Source: Clavelina lepadiformis (taxonomy: Eukaryota > Chordata > Ascidiacea > Aplousobranchia > Clavelinidae). From it: a DNA stretch of 64,000 nucleotides. Below the pieces are notes generated by a model. That model saw only the letters and a list, made by a program, of their open reading frames with translations, was not told where the DNA came from and made no database searches. The DNA lies in NCBI RefSeq assembly GCF_947623445.1, contig NC_135245.1, positions 18,049,501 through 18,113,500 of the forward strand. Reading direction: 5' to 3'. Made by a program: the position numbers and the translations under genes. Below, piece after piece: positions 10,200 to 22,818 of the stretch. How positions within the stretch are numbered: the stretch's first letter is position 1; the number at the start of each line of letters is the position of its first letter.

Positions 10200-11682
10200 A
10201 TAATTTGCAGTGGCAGCCACGCAACCGTGATTGAATTATGAATCTATTGATAGTGGATTGCTACCAGAAGCTAATCGAAATCTTGGAATAATATAATAAA
10301 GGATATAATAATAATATAACATAATAAAGAAGTTCGCTTATTGTCATTAGTTTTACAACTTACCTATAATAGAGGATCGCGAGTTAGCAATGAATAAACA
10401 GAAATAGAAGTTTTGCTCATGTATAGTAAATATACTTATGTTTTCAATGCAAGTAACAATACCATGGCTTCCATATATACAGTAGCTTTGTTTGAAGCAT
10501 TAAACACAACTAAAATACAGCATAAACATAGTTTAATTCGAATTAAGGCACATTTTATGGCGGTTTACGTCTCACGATGTCATCACAAGCGTACAAAAAG
10601 TGAATCACAGTGAACAATTTCTAAGAGTGAATGCAAAAGCAAGTGAATATGGCTACGATCATGGTATGCGTGAACTAAAATTACTGTTGGATGCTATCTT
10701 TTATGCCGGGCATAACACCTGGAAAAAATACCGAGAACTTACAGATTTTGAATTTATTAACAACTAATTTTGTTTCGGGAACGGTGTCTCTCAAATCGCG
10801 ACTCAGTTATAAGTTTCTACATATGCGATTGTCGCAAAGAGGTGTTTTGTTTCCGGGCCGACAAAAATCAATGAAGGAAAGCAATGCTGACTGCGCCGAC
10901 TGTTAATTTAAGGGCTAAGTTTCTGTGTTGTGATGCATAAAGTTGATGTTAAACGGAGTCTTGGTTTATTATTTCTTGCGCAAGAACTAACTCCGTTTGT
11001 GTCAGTGGTTCAAACCGACGAGATAAAGCTAACTTCGTGTATTTCAAAGCTGTGGAGCTGGCTTTATAAAGTATTGGAGTCAGTTCAGTCAGCATTTAAC
11101 CCTATCCTAACCAGGAACGCGAGTTTACTAAAAAACTAGGTGTGGCCGACCCCGCACACACATTTTCAATCGTTAATTACTAGAAAACTATACGTCGTAA
11201 ACTGATCGGATTTTGACAGGTTAGTAGAAAAATCATCTGGCTTCCTGTATAAATCATAATTGTAAAACTAAAGAAAGTGAATTTAGTGTAAATTAAGTAT
11301 TTCTAAAAGTGACACATTTCTAGAAATTCTTCTTGTTACGCCGCGCCCCCGCTGTGCGGAAAGCCAGCTGACTGCGAGAAGAGAACGCAAGAGAATAGTT
11401 AGTCGAGTTATTGGTGCGTAAATGAGTAATACGCTTCAATGCGGAGAGCAGAGCAAAGCAGAGGAAAATTATGAAAATATCGCAATATCTTAAAAATTAC
11501 AAAATCCAACTTTATCAAACAAACATGGACAGATAGCTGAACATTTTTTAGGAAAAGTCACCAAATTTCAAGTTTCTACAGCAAACAATGCAACTGTACG
11601 CCACGTTTTGCTATGACAGTGTGCGGGAGAAGCCAAGCCTAGTTAGAATAGGGTTAAGTGAGGCCCATACGTTCCTGCGTCG
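10200..11682. other. Intergenic, orphan gene and connexin
   Basis: Contains the AATAAA-rich 3' flank of the orphan gene (10285-10325), then AT-rich sequence. Open frames of 66-71 codons on the plus strand at 10413-11139 lack splice or homology support. The last part should include the connexin 3' untranslated region on the minus strand. No RNA gene seen. Confidence 0.4.
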
Positions 11683-13976
11683 TCAAACACTTTCAACAGT
11701 GGTGTCGCTGCTGAGACTGTCCAAGCTGATGGCTGATGTGAATCCTTTCCCGCGCATCATAATTACCTCGTCCTTGGGGGGTTTCGAATTGTGGTTGTGG
11801 GGATTCTCAGCGATGCTTTGCAGTGTGGCTAAACGACGACGTTTTTCCTCGTAAGTCAAGCTGGGTCCATGGCAACAGAAGGCGTACTTGAGTCGGTTCA
11901 AACCTAACGTCCACATTTCAGCAAAGCTCAGAAGGCAAGCAAGACCACCTGGAAAGAAAAGCCACAGTGTTCATACTCGTGGCTACATAAAGACATGTAA
12001 TGTCAGTATCTCACACGAGTGTTAAGGTCAGCTTTACATGAAGCTAAAAGCTCTGTGAAAGTGAAACAGCCCAGGACAAAAAAACAATCAGTAATTATGA
12101 AAAGAGCTGAAATTTCTGACCTACCTAATACAAACATCAACCATAGAAGACAGGTCTTCTCCATGGGACGTGAAACAAAACAGTCAACCGTCTTAACACA
12201 GGGGAATCCTGTGCACTCGTACAATTCAGGTACAGCGAACCCGTAAAGATAGTACTGGCCAAGAAGGAACCCGGCCTTAAAAATAAAATTGTTACTCCGT
12301 TATGGAGATCTATAATTAAGGGTTCAAGTACAAGCAAAGTGGGAAATATATTATAGCCCAAGTGACGTCACGTCGGTAAGATTTTCCAAGTCAAGTGGGA
12401 GATCTATTAACATCGGAGTCGAAACAGCCATAGAGATTATATTGTCATCTTTAAATGACCACAATACCTCGCCCTTCTCCGCTATGTGGCACAATTTCTC
12501 CAAAGTCAGATTAAAAATAGTTTTTACTTAAACGAGTCGCGTTCTTTATAGACTCAAGCAGAACTTAAACGAGCATACATTCATTTGAGACAGGTCAAAA
12601 AAGTTGTTATTCCGTTGATAGATTGCAATAAAATTATGTTTGAAAATTTTGTAAAGATTAAATTAATTTTATCACTACCAAGTTTAGATGTTAATCTTTT
12701 GTAAAATTATTTAGCTATATATGGTTGTTATATAAATCGTCTATATCTGCAAACAAACGATTGTATTGAGTGTACAGAGTTTTGAACAAAGCAATCAATC
12801 CATAACCTAAAAACTACTTCCAGAGATTGCTAAAACCTTGCAAAAAACAACACACAAAAAATAAACATGTATAAGTTGCCATGTTAATTTTCCAACAGGC
12901 AGAAACAACAAAGCCCTCGTTTCACCTCAAATAGAGTTCTGACGACAACATGCCACCAGTAAGCGCGACAGAGCTGGGGATTTTCCAGCATCCGTCTCTT
13001 TTCTTTGTTCAACTTTACTTCATCATGTGGTTTAATCTCCTTGATGTACTCCACTTTTCTCCCGTTTTTATCCGCGTAGACTATGGGGTAGCCTAATCGC
13101 GACCTATAAAAATGTGATGTTATCCTAATAGGGTCATAGACATTGAGTGGTTATGATAGCATTCGTGACGTCTTTCTACGTCATAGAAGCGCTTACGTAT
13201 GATCAGACCACTGCCAACGTCGTCCCGTGCGCATTTCGTCGGATGTGAAGTTGTTGTCGGTTGTTGAGCTTTTCCTTTTTTCCATCAGGTCTTTCTTCTC
13301 TTCCTCATTTAGTCCGTGCCTCTTCCGGTGCCGCGGACCGTCGTAGTTTTTCGATTTTCGATCTTTCTCCGATTTTTCATCTTTTTTCGAGTTCAGTCTC
13401 TTCACGACATAAAGTGGAGGAGCGGTCGCGTTGGAGTAAATCGGAGACGAGTTATTCCTCTTTCTCTTGAAACTCGGAGGCTGCATGTAAGTAGAAGCGG
13501 ATCCCATGTCGGAACAGCTTTCCCAGCCTTTCATCTTACCTTCCTCCTGCTCTTCGCCAAGAGGAAATTTGACGTAGGCGTGGTAGATCTTGTGGTAGGC
13601 GTAGATGCAGAAAAGCACCCCTGGTAATGAGACTACAAGAACCATCAGCGACCAGAAACGAAGTTGAGAGATCGGACTGAATCGATTGAAGCAGATGTTC
13701 ATGCAACCGGGAGTCAGAGTATTGCAGACAAATTGTGACTAAAAAAGAAGAGTTTTCGCAGTTTAAGAGCTTTTTGCATTGACATAAACTCCAAACGTTG
13801 CTTGGATGAATTCACATATACGAAAGTTTTACCTGTTCATCGTGGTAGACATTGTCTCCTATTCTGGCAACCACAAGAATGCGAAATATAAACATCATTA
13901 TGATCCATAACTTGCCCGGAAATGTGGAATGGACACGCACCTGTTCCAGCAGACTGTGTAGAATATGCCAGGCCAT
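11683..13976 (-). CDS. Connexin (gap-junction protein), five coding exons
   Basis: Exons 13976-13833, 13738-13197, 13103-12926, 12275-12125 and 11948-11683 have GT-AG borders and matching phases, and encode 426 residues. Exon 1 holds the N-terminal helix and TM1 (KLWIIMMFIFRIL). Exon 2 holds the first extracellular loop with the connexin cysteine pattern (FVCNTLTPGCMNIC), TM2 and a long Lys/Glu/Arg-rich cytoplasmic loop. Exon 3 completes the loop and starts TM3 (RAYWWHVVVRTLFE). Exon 4 carries the second extracellular loop (ECTGFPCVKTVDCFVSRP). Exon 5 carries TM4 and a C-terminal tail with CHGPSLTYEEKRRRL. The family forms hexameric hemichannels and gap junctions in the plasma membrane. All six loop cysteines are present, so a functional channel is likely. 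Most vertebrate connexins have one coding exon; here there are five. Confidence 0.95.
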
Positions 13977-16900
13977 GTTATGTCAGGTAATCAGGTAGAA
14001 CTTATTACCTACACTTGTCGCAAGAAAAGACAATGCGTAGGATAAAATGTTTAAGCAATTATGATTATTCAGAGCCGCAATCAAGTTGAAATAGTCAATT
14101 CGCAAGTCAGGTCAAGTCATTTACCATGCACGACTCAAGTCAACTCGAGTCTTTTGAAAGAAAATCACTCGAGTCTTTTATGTAATTATTTTCGTTGAAA
14201 GTCTTAAAAGTTGGTTTTAAAAGTCTTAAAGTTAAAAGGCTCAAGTCAAGTCTTTGAAAAAAGTAAATGCAGTCATTACGACTCGGTGATTAATACAGCA
14301 GAATTCGCTTTTCTGCGCTCGTATCTCTGGTAGGTTGGAACTATTCTCTTGTATAGATTTAGGCTATCTGTCACGCTATGCGGGATATGGACGAAGAAAT
14401 AATTGCGATGATTATGTTCCATTTTTGTTCATAAGCAAAATTTTCATTCCTTTCTCTATGATCATAGGGTTTTTTGTTCGTTGATTAACAACCGATATGA
14501 AGAACTAAATAGAGGTTTTCACCACTGTAAATAAAACTGGAACATTAAAAACTCTGCTTCAACTGCTAAAAATAACTAAACAATATCTCATTTGCAAAAG
14601 TTGCATCAACAATGATACTCAGCCTATAACAATTCATTCTTTCACGATCGCTCGAACAAATTTTCATTGATAGCTACGTTTTTAAAACAAAAAAGAAAAA
14701 GTTCTAAGTCATTAGCGTTCTATTCACATCAGATGTTGCGTCTTTTCCAGTTAAGATGAACTCTTGACAGTCGCTGACAACGTCATTTGTCACGAATAAA
14801 CTTCCCTTGACCCAGCAGTGACCTCTCACGTAATAATCACTTTACCGGGGATTTTTCTAACATTGTACTGTATTTATGGTTGGACTTTCTATAGTAGGCT
14901 AGTAGACATGTGCTCAGACCTCATTTGGGCTTAATAAGTATGAGCAAACTTGCTATATTGATTAAAACAATCCAGCCCATATTAGGACAGTTATAATATA
15001 CCTTGTAATATAGTAGCGTTTGTGGTAAGTTTACAACTGAAACTTAATGCAGTATGTTTAGTTTTTATTTACCAGATTATCTCAATAGCCACAGCCATTA
15101 TTCTCAGCTTGACATATGAACCTGTTGCCAGCACAGCCGCCTGTTCTCGAGCCGCTAAGTCCTCAAGCAACGCTTGTGTAATTATTTTATCAAACTCGAC
15201 AAGCAAAGTTTATTAAGTCATTATAGTGTCTATTATATTATAAAGCAAAGATAAATATGTTTAAAATTTAACATCCCGGACAACCAAATGTTCAGTTACC
15301 ATTGAAGTGTTCATTACGGGACCCCGAAGTGCATTTTAGGACCCATGGGAGTTCTTGTTATTCAAATACAGTACATATCTAGGTAATGTAATTATCTACG
15401 GCTTACACAGGGCGAGGTGGTGGTATTTTGTTTCATAATTTACGCAGTTTTAAACGTACAACTTGGGGAGAGTCGAAAGAGAATTTGGTATAAGTTATTG
15501 GTTAATGTTATTTTGTTGCTGACAGTCGCAAAGGTGGCTTTTCGGATACGTTTCGCATAAAATCACTTATTTTAATGAACTAAATTTTCTGGAACCTGAT
15601 TCTCTAAATAACACATTGTTACAGGTCAATTACAAGTTAATTATTACAGTCACAATTACAGTTACTTAATTTCGTAACAACTGAAATCTTGCGAAAAATA
15701 TACTAACTCAAAACTGAACAGCAAAATCAGTTGCCACCATTCTAACAAGAAATCAGAAAGTCTGCTTTCGATTAATTCTATACTTTTCAATCTTAGGTGC
15801 ATGTTTCTGTTACGATTCCTTTCCATTTATTCTCAGAATACGCAACTCGCCATTTTTTATAGTAGGGTTTGACTTTGAAGAAAGGGTCTTCAAAAAGAGA
15901 AAGGTTCTTCCGTATCTTGTTTCAAAAGATAAACAAACCTTATTACGGAAGAATTTCTTTTTCAGTAATTAAATTTTCGTTTATGACAAACACAACTTCA
16001 ACAATTAGACCAACCGAAAAACTACATAAAATATACAACCATTTCAAAAGATAGTCTTATTACACTGCTTAACATTTTCAAATCGCTAAACCGACGTTTA
16101 ACATTTTTGAAATATAAAAGAATATAATCTTCCATTTAATCTCTGGAAGAGATGTAATTGTTTTATAATTCTTTTGACAATATTAGTATAGTGTGGGGTT
16201 ACCCCTGTAACAATTAAAAAAAACCTTTATCAGCCGGACCATATAGGACTTCCACGAAATCTGAGTCGTGGAGGTTAAGATGTTTAAACGCAAAAGTCGG
16301 AATGAAAACAAACAATTCATATCAAATTAAATACTATTTTCAGAAAGTTTCTTAAAACGAACTTACAATCTCACCAGGGTTACGCACGTAGTGACGTCAG
16401 CCATTGTGGCAATGAGAAACGGTCAAAATACTCTTAGTATAATCAACCTTTATCTTTTCACAAACGACAATTAATCTTTGATGATTATCTCAACAATTAT
16501 ATCCCATTATGTGTCAGCATTGATACCTGTTATAGATAAGTGATTAAACGCGTGGAATTAAATTCCTTAAGTAGTGGTTTGTTAAAGTTACCCCATTTTC
16601 TGAAAAATGTTACACAAATTTTTGAAACGAAGAAGAAACAAAACCTGCTTTAAAATACCTAAAACAGCCGAAAATAACTTCATCCGCACTGGCCACAACA
16701 GAGTGGTTCTACATGGACCGTAGGGAAAATCAAACAGAGACAATCTCAGCAGAATACGACGGATCATATTCATCAATACTCGACCGCTATTGCGTGAAAC
16801 ATTTTTTTAAAATCAACATTTTTGTATTATTTTCAACGATATTCAATTGAAAATAATATACAAACAAAAACACGTCGCGTACAAGCAATTGTAAAAATCA

Positions 16901-17008
16901 AAAGTCCAAATTTATGCCCTACTTTTTTATGAGAAACTTGAAATCGAATTGTCTGGTTACCCAGCCTTTAGTTTAGGAATAATTATTGCAGGTTAGTAAA
17001 AGTTTCTT
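13977..17008. other. Gene-poor stretch upstream of connexin
   Basis: Probable connexin promoter near 14.0 kb. At about 14100-14290 a degenerate run of (c/g)aagtc and actcgagtc words recurs many times, a decayed simple repeat. The remainder to 17 kb is AT-rich with no supported exon, RNA gene or intact element; frames at 15022, 15869 and 16588 look random. Confidence 0.4.
14090..14290. repeat. Degenerate AAGTC / ACTCGAGTC low-complexity repeat
   Basis: Words aagtc, actcgagtc and caagtcaagtc recur irregularly over about 190 bases in both orientations (gactcgagtc is self-complementary). No fixed period remains, so this is a decayed tandem repeat or the remnant of one. Confidence 0.5.
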
Positions 17009-17167
17009 ATGGAGCTTCTTAACTTAACAAAACATAAATTTTCTTTTAACATCAAAGTTCACCGAGTAAAAAACAACCTGGCCGCTTACAGTTCAGAAAC
17101 TGACAAAGATGAAGTAAAACGTAGTGTTTTGGACAAAACTCTACAAGACCTTGGCAGTTTCTTATAA
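17009..17167 (+). CDS. Small open frame, 52 codons, uncertain
   Basis: An ATG-initiated frame ends at TAA 17165-17167. Its second half has protein-like composition (NNLAAYSSETDKDEVKR, then VLDKTLQDLGSFL), unlike the AT-biased random frames around it. No splice sites, signal peptide or family were recognised, and 52 codons can arise by chance. It could be a terminal exon of an unseen gene. Confidence 0.2.
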   Translation: MELLNLTKHKFSFNIKVHRVKNNLAAYSSETDKDEVKRSVLDKTLQDLGSFL

Positions 17168-20070
17168 AATTAGGATGTATTGAAATTTGCTATTTCAAGC
17201 CGACAAAGGATCAATTCTTATGCTCGCTCGCGAATGCTCTTGAGTTCTTATCAAGAAAAGTACTGGACTTGTGACTAGGGCCATGATTATGCAGATGTTT
17301 GCTTATCGTTATTATCATTGACGTATTAACCGCATGGCTGTCTGGCATCTAAAAACCCGTCAAAGGAAAATTCTATCTGTACTTGTCCCACTGTACTTGT
17401 ATAAGTACATTCTTAGTTTCCTGTTTGCTTTGAATTTGTATACATATGAGTAGCAACGTTCCATGTTACTGTGACGATATATACACAAATCGTAATTTCT
17501 AGTTTTGTAGAACCAATTAACCGAAGATTTGCAAAACAGTTGGTGGCGATGTGAAGCCTACATTGTGTGATCTGTGTGGAAACTACGAAAGTAACTGCGG
17601 GTCACGATAAAAACGTTTGTAAGAAATGATCAGTCGGGTTAAAAAAAACCGGAAACACAGTCAAAAGTTACGTTGCGGTTAGGCTACTTTAACTGGCCGT
17701 GGCACTGCAAGCAATCATTCGTACACTGCGAGTTGCTCAGTACCGAGTTTCTATTTGTCATTAACTTTAACAAGCTAAACCAACAATAAAAACTTAAAAA
17801 GCACAAATGATTTAAAACGATCGTTTATTGATAATTTTAATGTGAGGTTGCAGTTTTATGTTTGTTCACGCATCACTGAGCACTGCGACGACGACAATCC
17901 AAGGTCGATTATGACTTCACAAAAGGAAGTTGAGACAATCGAAGCTCCGTACTTGCATTAATAATGTATTAACGCCGTGTGCTACATATACTGGTGTTTC
18001 TTACCAAGATTGCATGTAATATTTTGAAAAAGCTAGTGCAGCATACAGCTGCTGTAACAGGCGATGCAGCTGTACGGGCTATGTCATACTTAACGCTTCA
18101 TGACGTTTCAAATTTGCTACGTTCATATTTCAGGTGCAGCTAGGATGTAATATCAGCTAAACTTCATAAAATTTTGATTCAAGGCGCGATAAATTATTTT
18201 TCATTCAACAGAAGTTTTAAACAGCTTGGTTGCCTGCAGTGTACTGCCACCAAAAATATTTTTAAGGCCTAAAAGCTCCACTTCTGAATGCTAAATCGTT
18301 AAAAACGAACCAAGCTGACTAAACAAATCGACGCAGATACAAGCATTATATCCACGCAGGGCACCGTTTCCATTAAAATAGGAAAAAAGGGCAAAACCAA
18401 AATCGTTATTCTGATATATCAGTTTCTATTATGTCACTGAAAATTAGGTGATAAATCTAACTCCACTACCATCTAAACTAAATCTAAAACCAGTTTTCAT
18501 TCCTGCCAGACACTGTCACGGCAAGATCGAGCTCTTCAATCAAATTGTCACAAGAGGCGTTATGACATCACAGGGAGAAGACTAACAACCTATCCAAGGA
18601 ACAATACGTCACTCGAAGTGTTATTATCTAATCCCAGCAGTCTAATTCTCACACTTATTCATGAATACCGACATTACGAGCGTCAGAAGGATTAATTAAT
18701 ATTAATGAAAAGTCAGCAGCTTGGACTGGAAGCCTTGAAAATAAAGAAAATCAGCATCGTGTTTTTGATTTGACCGCAAACACGTCAAAAAGGCTTTTAA
18801 TGACCTTTTTTGGTGAGATTTTCCGTCCAAAACATCATAAATGCGAAGTGTCAACCAAAATGACTATTACAAACGTCAAACATTTCTCTACAACCATTTA
18901 AAATAAAGAATCTGCGCTTCCAGGTTTTAAAAAGAGCCCAATATCAATTTTTAATCGACCAAGTCACACGCTTGTCGGTGTACGGTGATAATAAACTCGA
19001 GCAAAACCTAACACTTGCGAAAATCGTCTTTTTTCAAGGTACAGAACGGCTTTTAACCTTTTTACTTCAATTATTTAAACATTTCAGACTTATCTTTTAA
19101 ACAATAGATATATTGTGATGGATATAATACGCGACCTTCCATGCTATAGGAGGATAGGGTATAAGCAATAAACCGGTCCACTAACTTTTATCGAACATAT
19201 ACATAACACAGAGCCATATTATAGGCAAGCAAGGCAAAGTACGATCCATGCAAGACTGCAAGTTAATGCATTGAAAACTTCTAAATGATACTACACGGCT
19301 ACTACGACTAGTAATGGGCTATGTAATACCAGCCTACAGATGTTTTAAGTTACAACTCAACTAAGTAAACCAACGTTAGCGATTAATACTGAAAGCAAAA
19401 GTAATTTCTGTCAACAATATTACGAAGGTAATTAACCAAAATACATCAAGCAAAGATCACCAAAGTCTCTACGACGCTAAATATTACCCACTTTCGGTTT
19501 GAAGTTAAGTATAAGCACCGGGCTGTCTGACTAATGAAAAACTTCCACATTACGTTGTTGCCCTATATATTCTCTATGGATTCACGTGAACTGAAGTGAA
19601 AAGGCAAACTTTTTAATCTTCATAACTCGTACAAAAATGCGGGCGCTTTAAGTACAAAGGTTCCACCAAAAGAATAAAATCATTTTGTGAACAAATCCAT
19701 ATACGTTGGAATAAGACCGGGTAGCGTGGCACGTGATTCACAGCTTATGAAAAAGATTTATCAACTTATTCAGGTTTACTTCAACTTGATCCGCTGGTAA
19801 TTTTCCATGCTGATAGAAAACGCAGCCTAGAAAAAGCCTAACCACAGCGTATAAATGAAGCCATGATACAAAGTAGCTTCCACTAGAGTGTTAAAACTGA
19901 AGTACTTCGTATTTCTGAAAGGTAAAACTGTCTTTCTTAAATCGCAACGAAGACGAACTTGGCCTTTTAACTCGGCCTGGCCGCTTAGCCCCAAGTTCGT
20001 TTATCAACTGGGATATTGCCGGAACAGTCACAATGACTTAAATAGCAAACGTAAACGGTTGCGATGCATT

Positions 20071-20165
20071 AAAACCAGCGTTGTAAGACAGCGGCGAAAC
20101 ACGTATATCAAGAGATCATTTGCAGAAAGATGGCGGGCGGGCTTTCACGTCACTTTGCGATGATC
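20071..20165. repeat. Dispersed repeat, copy 1 (aaaaccagcgttgtaa family)
   Basis: Starts with aaaaccagcgttgtaa and, about 55 bases on, has a ggcgggc...ctttcacgtcac stretch shared in outline with copies at 20409 and 22729. Limits are approximate. A short low-copy repeat or remnant of a non-autonomous element; no terminal repeats found. Confidence 0.45.
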
Positions 20166-20408
20166 GGTGTCATGTAAAAACTTGCCGTTGTAACGTCACA
20201 AGCTGATGATGTTTTTTTAAAAAAAAAAAAAAAAACTATTTAAAAATAGCGTTTCAGTACTGTTATACACAAAAATGTCGAATACATATACTTTGACAGA
20301 AAGTTAATTTTCAACATCGTTATATGTATCAGTTCATCCGTTATTCGCTGTAACCTTGTCCTATCCAATAATTAATAGACCAATAAGAACGCAGATCTTA
20401 ACATTGAT

Positions 20409-20495
20409 AAAACCAGCGTTATAATGTCACAAGTGACGGGCTTGGAATAGAAATGGCGCGAAATTTCACACTACTCATATTTTCACAGCGCATAC
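20409..20495. repeat. Dispersed repeat, copy 2 (aaaaccagcgttgtaa family)
   Basis: Begins aaaaccagcgttataatgtc and ends in ggcgcgaaatttcacac...ttttcacagcgc. It aligns along most of its roughly 87 bases with the copy at 22729. Confidence 0.45.
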
Positions 20496-20867
20496 GTTGA
20501 TGGATGTCGTTAATGAAAAATGCGCCTTGCATAGCTTCTAAGATAACCAACTTCTTCGCTATTACTGACAATCCTGTCAAATTATCACGTGTCTTTATAA
20601 AGTGTATGGCACAGCGTGTAACACCTGCTCATTGCACAAAGTTGCACTATCGGTAATATTTATATGGGCATAATTTAGATGCGCAATAATGGATATGACC
20701 TATAACCCGCAAATTCGTATATGCAGCCCTGGGTTAAGTGAGCATTGCCCAGCATGTGTGGAAAATTTCCGATTAACTTTCTCCAAATATGGTTTTCACA
20801 CTAAATGTTAAGATATTGAAAATCCTTAGTCCAGGATGCTAACTGACAAGTTTTCATTGGTTTAAGG

Positions 20868-21330
20868 CAGGGGTGTCCAACCTTTTTGGCCAAAGGACCA
20901 AATGCGATTTACGAATGATTGCGCGGGCCACTTGAGTGTTTACTGCTAATTTCTAATTAAAACCCTCACACCAAAATTCTAATCTTAGAAATACGTATTA
21001 TCCTCTTTTATAATTATAAGAACAATAAACATACCAAGATATAGAAAATTCAATAAAGTTTTTACTACACGTCGACATTTCAATGTGAAGTTTGGCACTG
21101 TTTTTCTCTAACAAGTTTGGCAATATTCGGTGAGATGGACGATGTAGCAATGCGAAGCGAGTTTTCCATATGGCTGTCAGAAATTAGTAAACAAACAATA
21201 AATGCCAATTTCACGGAATGTAAGTTCGCCATAAATTACGTAGGCGATTCAGTTGATAATATAAGTCATTTCGAAAATTCCACTCGGGCCACTCAGAACC
21301 TTCCCGCGGGCCACGGGTTGGACACCCCTG
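20868..21330. mobile_element. hAT-type MITE (CAGGGGTGTCCAACC ends)
   Basis: Left end CAGGGGTGTCCAACC and right end GGTTGGACACCCCTG are perfect inverted repeats. The flanking 8-base duplication GTTTAAGG (20860-20867 and 21331-21338) is exact, so the insertion is fairly young. Inside the ends lie gcgggccact-type words in inverted positions. No transposase. A 74-codon frame at 21117 is inside the element and is not a gene. Confidence 0.92.
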
Positions 21331-21500
21331 GTTTAAGGTGAATTTGTATCAGCATTGGCACGCCGTGTTAACCAGCTGTAAGACATCTGTGTGTGTCTAC
21401 GAGAATCACCTAGCTAAGCATGACAGGTCAGTAACTTATTCATTATTGCACAGTATGTAAATATGATCAGGGTTCTCTTTTGCTCAATAACTTATGGGGC

Positions 21501-21596
21501 CCAGGAGCATGTTCTAAACTTTTCAGTAGATTCTAGAACCCTCTAAAATCTCTTTGTTCATTTTATATTCCCCCCTTCTATTTTTTTTGCTCCTGG
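21501..21596. repeat. Short inverted-repeat element candidate
   Basis: CCAGGAGCA (21501-21509) is mirrored by TGCTCCTGG (21588-21596) around a 78-base pyrimidine-rich interior. Flanking bases do not give a clear target duplication, so the element class is open. Confidence 0.4.
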
Positions 21597-22728
21597 TCGA
21601 GCATTTCACCTAGATAAAGAAAAGTTTCTCTAGACTAAACAAGAAACACTGCAAATACTGTATCCAAGCATTATTCTTGCGCTGTCGAATGACTGTGTCC
21701 AATTAATCGATCCCATTTCAAACAAAGAGAAAAAAGGACAATTGAAAAACAATGCCGGGTGCATGATAATTTGGCAATATTTCATTTTCTATTTTTACGT
21801 ATGACTTTATGACGACCGACAGCTGGGTTAATTCGTAAATTTGAGGATGTCATTCTAAGAATTCCCCAGACGGGAGCTTGGATGAAAACCAATTGTGATG
21901 TAACAATACTTAACCGAATGAAAGCCTTGCGGTCGAAGTTCGGTTAACTTCATTCTTCAGTTTCTTAATGCTAAATTCCATTAAGTGATATTAATGCTGC
22001 TGCTAATGTATTGTCACCAGATAAGGACCCAAATGAATTTTGACGACAATAGCATTTTTAAACCTTTAGCTCATTACCGGCATATAAATGAAATGATATC
22101 GACAGCTTAATTAGGCTGCACTGATCCGCATGGTACTTTGCAGTAATGCAAATTTTATACCATTGATTGTTGAAGTTTTGAGCTAATTTATGTGCATCTT
22201 AAAGCTGGGTCTTGCCCACCATGCAAGCAAAATATGAGAGTTGAACTGTGACGTGCTTAATTCTCTTAACTTTTTAGGCTCTTTTTAGTTTTGATTTGAT
22301 ATTTCATTTTAACGTAGTACGACAAAGATGTCGAATTTCTGAGAACCACACTCGTTAAGTTTTTGCGACTGAACCCAAAAGGAATACCCTTTGCATGCTC
22401 GAATGTAGCCTATTGCATTTAAACCACTCTCGTAAACTAACTAACTAACGGCTATGAAAACAGGGCAATAAAATCTGTCTTGCTATGTGAATTTGATAGC
22501 ATAAACTTTTATGCATATGCAGAATGATTTCAACTTATGTTTACAACTTTCGTTTAAACTTAAATTGCTTTGTCTGCATGGTTATAATTTTTCCGTTGTT
22601 CCTTTGATTTGCAAAGCGTGACTGTAAGGTTGCTGTTCAGACACTTGCTAATTAGTTGATTACTTGTAACAACAACCTGAATTGTGCTATCCTTTTGTCT
22701 GGGATTATTTTCAGTACACAAAAGCGTT

Positions 22729-22818
22729 AAAACCAGCGTTGTAATATTACGGGACACCACCTTTGCTTAAAATAAACGGCGCAACTTTTCTCAGGTCTCA
22801 TACTTTCACAAGAGCGCT
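22729..22818. repeat. Dispersed repeat, copy 3 (aaaaccagcgttgtaa family)
   Basis: Begins aaaaccagcgttgtaatatt and carries ggcgcaacttttctcaggtc then tactttcacaagagcgc, matching the copy at 20409 in order and spacing. Same orientation as the other two. Confidence 0.45.

Larger units (their letters stand above)
17168..20867. other. Gene-poor stretch
   Basis: No supported exon. A homopolymer A run lies near 20217-20236 beside short T runs. Two members of a dispersed repeat containing aaaaccagcg start at 20071 and 20409. The 91-codon frame at 19888-20163 overlaps one of these copies and is not called. Confidence 0.4.
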
